Assembly (NCBI GenBank): GCA_964525995.1
Contig: CAZGIM010000007.1
Coordinates: 110,698 to 174,697, forward strand
Reading direction: 5' to 3'
Source of the DNA: CAIVAT01 sp964525995
Lineage (GTDB): Bacteria; Bacteroidota; Bacteroidia; Bacteroidales; FEN-979
Length of the DNA: 64,000 bases
Numbering within the stretch: position 1 is the first letter of the stretch; each line of letters starts with the position of its first letter. Both the position numbers and the translations under genes were made by a program. Positions 58,433-64,000 of the stretch are shown piece by piece. The notes below the pieces were generated by a model that saw only the letters and a program-made list of their open reading frames with translations, was not told the origin of the DNA and ran no database searches.

Positions 58433-61213
58433 TTAGCTTAGATATTTTCCAAGAATAGCGAGTAACTCACGGGAGTCGATGGGTTTCGATATGTAGTTAT
58501 CACAACCCGCAGCAAGGCTTCTTTCACGTTCACCTTTCAGGGCATAAGCTGTTTGGGCGATAATCGGAAGGTTTTTATGTTCCTTTTTAATCTCAACAGT
58601 AGCTTCATAGCCGTCTAATAAAGGCATACGGATATCCATCAGCACCAGATCGATGTGCTGGTTGTTACAGAGGTCGATGGCTTCAAATCCGTTTTTCGCC
58701 CAGACGAGGGTTACACCGGTCCGTTTCAGGATACGTTCCATGAGAAAGAAGTTCGATTCCTCATCTTCTGCAACGAGGATTACCTTCCCGGGCCAGGTAT
58801 TAAGTGCGGCGGTAGCGGGTTTTGGCGCAAGGGTTTCAAGGGTCATCCCGGGAGGTATTGTCAGCGGAAGCCTGACAAAGAATTTGGTGCCTTTGCCGCG
58901 ATCGGATTCAAGTTTGATTTCACCGCCAAGAAGCTGAATCAGGTTTTTCGAGATCGTCAGCCCGAGTCCCGTTCCGCCGTATTTCCGGGTGTTGCTGTCG
59001 TCAACCTGCCTGAAACGTTCGAAGATGATATTGTGCATCTCTTGTGGAATGCCGATTCCCGTGTCGCGTACGAAAAATTCGATAAATGATTTATTTTCAA
59101 TATTCAACAGTGAATATCCAAATTCAACAAATCCTTCGTCGGTGAACTTGAGTGCATTCTCTATCAGGTTGGTCAGGATCTGACGGAGCCGGTTCCCGTC
59201 GGTGAGGATGGTGAAATCCTTGTCGGTATTTCCGGGCAGGCAGTTCAGGATAACATTCATCTTGTTGGTCTTCCGTTTCACCTCATTGAGGGTGACCGAA
59301 ATGTTGGTGAGCAGGCTGTTGATCTTGCACTCCTTGATTTCAATCCTGACCTGGCCCGACTCAATTTTCGCCACATCGATGATGTCGTCGATAATCCGCA
59401 TCAGATCGGTACCTCTTTCCTTGATGATGTGGATGAACTCGTTCCGTTCCTCTTCTGAAATGCCTGGATCGGAGAGCAGGGTTGAGAAACCGAGGATGGC
59501 ATTCATGGGAGTGCGGATCTCGTGCGACATATTCGAAAGGAACGCCGATTTCAGTTTATCCGATTCCTCGGCTTTTTCTTTGGCGGCGATCATGTTTTTC
59601 TCGATTTTTTTACGATCGGCGATGTCGCGGTATATCCCGTAGGCTCCCTGGATTACCCCATTGATGATAATGGGTGTAACAATAATCGAAACATCGAGCA
59701 GGTGGCCGTCCTTGTGCCGACGTTGGGTCTCCAGTTCGGTAACACTGCCCTGGAGCACATTCCGGGTGATTTGTATAGCCTCCTCCTTGGCATTTGGATT
59801 GGCGATGAGGTCGTCGACGCTGAAGCTGATAATCTCACCGGATTTATAACCATAGAGATGGGTGAATTCCGAATTGACCTTGATCACCTTGCCTTCAGTG
59901 TCGATCATGATGATTGCTTCAGGACTGCCCTCAAAAAGCTGATCCAGGTAAGCCTTTTCCTTCAATAACGATTCTTCGACACTTTTACGCGAAATGGAGA
60001 TGGCAATCTGGTCAGCCACAAATTTGAGCAACTCCAGGTCTTGGAGATCATATCGATTGGGATCGGTATAACTCTGGATCGCGATGACGCCGATGACCTC
60101 CTGGTTTACGATCAGGGGAACCCCGAGCCACACTTTCGCCATGGTTCCTACAATCTCAATCTGCCCGGTGCGGGCCAATTCTTCAATGATCTGCCGGGTT
60201 GCTAAAAGGGGAGTACGGGTTTGGATGACATATCCAGTCATGGTCTTGCCTGCAGGAAAGACGGCAAATTTATCTTCCGAGTCAACCTGATAGGGAAGCG
60301 AGATTGTGTGGCTCTTTTTATCGTACATGGCCACGTAGAAATTCTCCACGTCGAGGATCAGTCCGAGATTGGTGTGTATCGAACGGAAAACCTCGTCAAT
60401 ATTGGAAGTAATGTAGGAGGACTTCGAGATTTCGAACAGGACTTTCTGAATCAATTCGGTTCGCTTCTGTTCCGTAATGTCGAATATAAATCCTTCGATG
60501 TGTTGCAATTCGCCGCCGGGAAGATATATCCCTTTGGCCCGTTCCCAAACCCATTTGATTTTTTGATCGGCAGTTGTGATCTTGTATTTCAGGGTATAGG
60601 GGAGGTGTGACTTCAACCCTTCCTGAACCTCATCCCAGATGCGGTCACGATCGTCGGGAGTGATCAGGTCATTGTAAGAGAGGGTATTATTCAGGGTGAT
60701 GTCGGAGGGTTGGTAACCCGTAAGTTCGATACAGCCGTCGCTCACAAATTCCATGGTCCAGTCATGGTCGTTCCGACAGCGGTAAACCATTCCAGGAAGG
60801 TTGTCGAGGAGCGTGGTGAACTGCCTTTTGCTTTCGGCCAGGTCGGCAATTTTACTGATGGTTTGCGACCTGTCGGTCAGCGAGACCATAATGAGAGGGG
60901 CACCTCCGATGGTGACAGGCCTCGAATGTACTGTGACCGGTATTAGCTCACCGTCGGGTCGGTGCAGCATGGTATCGGATTGGCCGGCATCAACATCCTG
61001 TTCGCTCAAAAGCACGGAACTGCCTTTGGGTTCACGGAGGTAATCGGATAATGGCGTGTTGAGCAGGATTTGATCCGAATCAACGCCCATCAGATTGATA
61101 CAACTGCGGTTGACGAATCGGATCTGATGTTTTCCGGTGGTCAGGATGATCGCCGATGGGTCGGAGTCCAGTACGGAGCCTAATTCTTTTTGTTCCGGTG
61201 AAGTTAAATTCAT
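58433..61213 (-). CDS. Hybrid sensor histidine kinase/response regulator (PAS-PAS-GAF-PAS-HisKA-HATPase-REC)
   Basis: 926 residues, no membrane helix, so a cytoplasmic sensor. PAS1 (about 12-110), PAS2 with PAC (about 130-255; FVSDGCIELTGYQPSD, IEGFIFDITEQKR), GAF (about 262-415), PAS3 (about 425-540; LFEGSPEAIIMIDTEG, GAYGIYRDIADRK), HisKA with phospho-accepting His564 in SNMSHEIRTPMNAILGF, HATPase with N box NLIENALKF and G boxes DTGIGIP and GGTGLGLTISK, and a receiver with Asp860 in LVLMDIRMPLLDG. No output domain, so a further phosphotransfer partner is expected elsewhere. The signal is unknown; neighbours suggest nothing specific. Confidence 0.94.
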   Translation of the reverse strand: MNLTSPEQKELGSVLDSDPSAIILTTGKHQIRFVNRSCINLMGVDSDQILLNTPLSDYLREPKGSSVLLSEQDVDAGQSDTMLHRPDGELIPVTVHSRPVTIGGAPLIMVSLTDRSQTISKIADLAESKRQFTTLLDNLPGMVYRCRNDHDWTMEFVSDGCIELTGYQPSDITLNNTLSYNDLITPDDRDRIWDEVQEGLKSHLPYTLKYKITTADQKIKWVWERAKGIYLPGGELQHIEGFIFDITEQKRTELIQKVLFEISKSSYITSNIDEVFRSIHTNLGLILDVENFYVAMYDKKSHTISLPYQVDSEDKFAVFPAGKTMTGYVIQTRTPLLATRQIIEELARTGQIEIVGTMAKVWLGVPLIVNQEVIGVIAIQSYTDPNRYDLQDLELLKFVADQIAISISRKSVEESLLKEKAYLDQLFEGSPEAIIMIDTEGKVIKVNSEFTHLYGYKSGEIISFSVDDLIANPNAKEEAIQITRNVLQGSVTELETQRRHKDGHLLDVSIIVTPIIINGVIQGAYGIYRDIADRKKIEKNMIAAKEKAEESDKLKSAFLSNMSHEIRTPMNAILGFSTLLSDPGISEEERNEFIHIIKERGTDLMRIIDDIIDVAKIESGQVRIEIKECKINSLLTNISVTLNEVKRKTNKMNVILNCLPGNTDKDFTILTDGNRLRQILTNLIENALKFTDEGFVEFGYSLLNIENKSFIEFFVRDTGIGIPQEMHNIIFERFRQVDDSNTRKYGGTGLGLTISKNLIQLLGGEIKLESDRGKGTKFFVRLPLTIPPGMTLETLAPKPATAALNTWPGKVILVAEDEESNFFLMERILKRTGVTLVWAKNGFEAIDLCNNQHIDLVLMDIRMPLLDGYEATVEIKKEHKNLPIIAQTAYALKGERERSLAAGCDNYISKPIDSRELLAILGKYLS

Positions 61214-61235
61214 TGTTTTGGTTTTAGTGCGGCTC

Positions 61236-61799
61236 TTACAGGTAGCGCCTTACTTTTAAAGTATATTGTTCCCATTCGTTTTTGAATTGACGCGACAGGT
61301 ACTCCTCTTCGCCTTTAATGATGAAGTGGTGAACAATAATTCCGTAAAGCGCCAGGGTGATATTGATCAGATCTGGGAAATAGAGGCAGGATGCGACTAC
61401 CATCATATCCAGCGAAACATACAGGGGGTTTCGGCTGAAGCGGAACATGCCCCGGGTATGCAAATGGTTTACTTTTTTGGGTAATCCCATCCTTACCTCA
61501 CTCCCAAGATCTTTAAGAGCTATTGTCATAAAGGTTGCCGAGAGCCACAGAACAACGGTCGCAATCCATGCTAATGTCGCCGGAATGTGAACATAGCCGA
61601 AATGTGGAATCAGCGCTTTGATGAGGAACATCAGCACAGAACAAAACAGGGCAATTTTACCGCTGTAAAAGAAGAAAGGTTCGATAGTGGGCTTTCCCCT
61701 GACTTCGGAAGCTGAAATATTCGATTTTTTCCCGATGAGATAGACCGACACCCCTAACAACACAAAGGCAAGGATAACCAAAAAAGCGTGCAGGGGCAT
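61236..61799 (-). CDS. Isoprenylcysteine carboxyl methyltransferase-like integral membrane protein
   Basis: 187 residues with about five membrane helices. The C-terminal signature matches the ICMT/PEMT family: GMFRFSRNPLYVSLDMMVV (the RHP/RNP-Y motif), a hydrophobic hairpin, then IKGEEEYLSRQFKNEWEQYTLKVRRYL with the SAM-binding EE-L motif. Bacterial members methylate lipids or unknown isoprenoid/thiol substrates; real prenylcysteine is not expected. First gene of the minus-strand run with the hybrid kinase (22-bp gap). Confidence 0.82.
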   Translation of the reverse strand: MPLHAFLVILAFVLLGVSVYLIGKKSNISASEVRGKPTIEPFFFYSGKIALFCSVLMFLIKALIPHFGYVHIPATLAWIATVVLWLSATFMTIALKDLGSEVRMGLPKKVNHLHTRGMFRFSRNPLYVSLDMMVVASCLYFPDLINITLALYGIIVHHFIIKGEEEYLSRQFKNEWEQYTLKVRRYL

Positions 61800-61915
61800 A
61801 CTGAATTTTTTAGTAAAATTATAAAAAAAATCGTGTTGAAAAACCTAAATCATAATTGGGTGACCCACCGGGAGCCTGTAATCGGCCGAAGTCTTCCCGG
61901 GCAGCTATTTTTTCC

Positions 61916-61923
61916 TATCTTTG
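61916..61923 (+). promoter_or_regulatory. -7 box for the ABC-F gene
   Basis: TATCTTTG, exact TAnnTTTG, 18 bp before the ATG at 61942; leader about 12 nt. No TTG at the proper distance. Confidence 0.45.
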
Positions 61924-61941
61924 TCGCCATAACAAATAGAG

Positions 61942-63828
61942 ATGGCGACCATTCTGCAGGTCGAAAACCTGGCCCGGTCATACGGCGAAAAGAACCTGTT
62001 CGAGAATATCTCGTTTGTGATCAGCCAATCGCAGAAGGTGGCGTTGATCGCACGTAATGGGGCGGGTAAGACCAGTTTGCTCGACATCATAGCAGGACTG
62101 GAACCATGCGATGCAGGGAACGTCGCTCTTTTTACCCCCGATTCGTTTGCCTATCTCAAACAGGATCCTGCGTTTAATCCTGAACATACTGTTTTTGAAG
62201 AGGTCTATGCCCATACCACCGATGTGCAGCAGGCCATTCTCGCCTATGAGATGGCTCTTGCCACAGGCAACCGGAACGACATCGAAGCTGCCATCACGCG
62301 GATGGACGCCCTGCAGGGCTGGGAATATGAAAACCGTATCAAACAGATCCTGACACAACTCAAGTTGCCCGACATGAATCAGAAGTTGCGGGAACTTTCG
62401 GGCGGACAACGAAAACGCGTGGCTCTGGCTAAGGTTCTCATCACCGAACCGCAGTTTCTGATCCTCGATGAGCCGACCAACCATCTGGATGTAGAAATGA
62501 TCGAATGGTTAGAGGAATATTTAGGCAAGGCCCGGTGTACCTTGCTGATGGTCACCCACGACCGCTATTTTTTAGACCGGGTTTGCGAGGAAATTCTTGA
62601 AATGGAGCAGGCCTCGGTTTACCGGTACAAAGGAAGTTACAGCTATTTTATTGAGAAGCAGGCTGAGCGCTATAATTCCCAGAATAAAGAGACTGAGCGC
62701 GCCCGCAATCTGTTGCGTACAGAGCAGGAGTGGATGCGAAGGATGCCCAAGGCGCGAACGACCAAGGCCAAGGCACGCATCGACAGCTTTTATGAATTGA
62801 AGGAAGCCGCATCAGCAAAGATTCATGAGGAGCGGATGAGCATCAACATCGAAGCGGCGCGGATGGGAAAAAAGATTTTAGAGATCCATGATATCACCTT
62901 CTCTTGGGGCGATCTGGCCATTGTGAAGAATTTCAACTATACCTTCAGGCGTAACGAAAAAGTCGGCATCATCGGCAACAACGGTTCGGGAAAATCGACC
63001 TTTCTGGAGCTCATCACCGGCCGGCTGAGACCTTTAAAGGGACACATTCAGACCGGCGAAACAGTTGCTTTCGGTTACTACGAGCAACAGGGGTTGACAT
63101 TTAACGATGAAACCAGGGTAATCGACGTAGTGCGGGAAATTGCCGACGTGGTGAAGTTAGGCAACGGTGATACCGTGTCGGCCGCCGCATTCCTGAATTA
63201 TTTCATGTTCCCTTATCACGCCCACTACCAGCCGGTTTATAAGCTGAGCGGCGGGGAGAAACGCAGGTTATATCTGGTAACCGTGCTGATGCGCAGTCCG
63301 AACTTTCTGATTCTTGATGAGCCTACAAACGATCTGGATATACTGACGCTGAATGTTTTAGAGGAGTACCTATGTACTTTCAGCGGATGTATCGTGGTGG
63401 TGACGCACGACCGTTTTTTCCTTGATAAAATCGTAGATCATCTGTTGGTATTCGAGGGTGATGGCAGGATCCGGGATTTTCCCGGGAACTATACCCGGTA
63501 CCGGGAATGGAGCGATTTGCAAAAGAGGAGGGATCAGGCACAGCGGAAGAAAGAGACGCCAAAGCCAGCGGTGATGAAGGAGAAGGCGACCGACGGCCGG
63601 AAGCTGACCTATAAGGAACAGCGCGAGTTAGAGCAACTCGAACGTGAAATTCAACAACTGGAGGCCGAAAAAGCTGCAACCGAATCGCTATTGAATTCTG
63701 GAACGCTGCCACAGGCTGACTTGGTAGCGAAATCCGAACGGTTTGCAGAGCTTTTGGCCGAGATTGAGACCAGGACCGACCGATGGCTTGAACTCAGCGA
63801 AAAGGGAACAGGGAATAGCGAGTCATGA
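61942..63828 (+). CDS. ABC-F family ATPase, Uup-like
   Basis: 628 residues, two ABC domains in one soluble chain without membrane segments. First: Walker A ARNGAGKTS, signature LSGGQRKR, Walker B FLILDEPTNHLD, H-switch VTHDRYF. Second: GNNGSGKST, LSGGEKRR, FLILDEPTNDLD, VTHDRFF. Between them is the charged helical P-site linker (ARNLLRTEQEWMRRMPKARTTKAKARIDSF). The C-terminal 90 residues form a coiled-coil domain (YKEQRELEQLEREIQQLEAEK), the CTD typical of Uup. ABC-F proteins act on the ribosomal E site; Uup also affects DNA branch processing. No Arg/Lys-long antibiotic-resistance linker is seen, so housekeeping Uup is favoured. Confidence 0.93.
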   Translation: MATILQVENLARSYGEKNLFENISFVISQSQKVALIARNGAGKTSLLDIIAGLEPCDAGNVALFTPDSFAYLKQDPAFNPEHTVFEEVYAHTTDVQQAILAYEMALATGNRNDIEAAITRMDALQGWEYENRIKQILTQLKLPDMNQKLRELSGGQRKRVALAKVLITEPQFLILDEPTNHLDVEMIEWLEEYLGKARCTLLMVTHDRYFLDRVCEEILEMEQASVYRYKGSYSYFIEKQAERYNSQNKETERARNLLRTEQEWMRRMPKARTTKAKARIDSFYELKEAASAKIHEERMSINIEAARMGKKILEIHDITFSWGDLAIVKNFNYTFRRNEKVGIIGNNGSGKSTFLELITGRLRPLKGHIQTGETVAFGYYEQQGLTFNDETRVIDVVREIADVVKLGNGDTVSAAAFLNYFMFPYHAHYQPVYKLSGGEKRRLYLVTVLMRSPNFLILDEPTNDLDILTLNVLEEYLCTFSGCIVVVTHDRFFLDKIVDHLLVFEGDGRIRDFPGNYTRYREWSDLQKRRDQAQRKKETPKPAVMKEKATDGRKLTYKEQRELEQLEREIQQLEAEKAATESLLNSGTLPQADLVAKSERFAELLAEIETRTDRWLELSEKGTGNSES

Positions 63829-63875
63829 GCAGCTTGAAGGGGAAAACATCAGTGTCATTCAATTCAATTTTTTTT

Positions 63876-63883
63876 TAAATTTG
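63876..63883 (+). promoter_or_regulatory. -7 box for the tRNA-Gly gene
   Basis: TAAATTTG followed by GC, 43 bp before the mature tRNA 5' end. No TTG at the proper distance. Confidence 0.45.
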
Positions 63884-63925
63884 CAGCCAACAAATCACAC
63901 CCACACCCAAACTCACACTAACTTC

Positions 63926-64000
63926 GCGGAAGTAGCTCAGTTGGTAGAGCATCAGCTTCCCAAGCTGAGGGTCGCGGGTTCGAATCCCGTTTTCCGCTCC
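63926..64000 (+). tRNA. tRNA-Gly (anticodon CCC)
   Basis: Full cloverleaf: acceptor GCGGAAG with TTTCCGC (last pair G-U), D arm GCTC-AGTTGGTAGA-GAGC-type, anticodon arm TCAGC-TTCCCAA-GCTGA (anticodon CCC, reads GGG), variable GGGTC, T arm GCGGG-TTCGAAT-CCCGT, discriminator T at 63998. The window ends after CC of an apparently encoded CCA end. The mature body without CCA is 73 nt. Confidence 0.96.

Noticed and set aside
61942..63828. Antibiotic-resistance ABC-F protein
   Set aside because: It has the C-terminal coiled-coil of Uup and no long inter-domain arm, so ordinary housekeeping function is more likely.

Overview
The window is chromosomal DNA of a Bacteroidota bacterium, most likely from the Bacteroidales or a neighbouring order. 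Evidence: promoters of the TAnnTTTG (-7) type, two or three of them with a TTG element 19-20 bp upstream; AT-rich leaders without Shine-Dalgarno sequences in front of the ribosomal-protein genes; fused SecDF; DUF4290 next to murA; many lipoproteins with a Cys near residue 20; and no tuf gene between fusA and rpsJ. Gene density is high and base composition looks even, with no insertion sequence, prophage, CRISPR array or rRNA operon. One tRNA (Gly, CCC) ends the window.

Layout. 1-7.3 kb (minus strand): the 5' end of purM, a large OmpA/TPR/PD40 envelope protein whose stop codon overlaps the purM start, secDF with a strong terminator, a small secreted protein and a HEAT-like protein. 7.6-10.1 kb (plus): arginine decarboxylase and a deoxyhypusine-synthase-like enzyme, a polyamine pair. 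10.1-18.6 kb (minus): grpE-dnaJ-ABC transporter, DUF4290-murA, and a UvrD/PcrA helicase. 19.0-24.8 kb (plus): three consecutive surface lipoproteins (LruC, FISUMP and thioester-like modules), the second and third sharing one N-terminal module, with phased CANTTAC repeats in front of two of them; then a TylF-like methyltransferase.

25.6-44.1 kb (plus): an uninterrupted str-S10-spc-alpha ribosomal supercluster, rpsL to rplQ, including fusA, secY, map, infA, rpmJ and rpoA, preceded by two good promoters that bracket a possible structured RNA; a terminator separates it from eno, which has its own terminator.

45.6-64 kb: mixed housekeeping and envelope genes: an outer-membrane barrel/SPOR protein, a TPR protein and MTA phosphorylase (minus), CcmF (plus), Pcm (minus), a Gfo/Idh/MocA oxidoreductase, a lipoprotein and an exopolysaccharide-priming glycosyltransferase (plus), a tight minus-strand run of ICMT-like methyltransferase, hybrid histidine kinase, S9 peptidase and sirtuin, then Uup-type ABC-F and the tRNA.

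The most unusual items are: the lipoprotein pair with swapped C-terminal modules, one with a candidate Cys-Gln thioester domain; the 21-bp phased CANTTAC array; the structured leader before rpsL with two mutually exclusive pairings; the degenerate retropepsin-like domain at the end of the OmpA protein; and MurA with Asp in place of the fosfomycin-target Cys.
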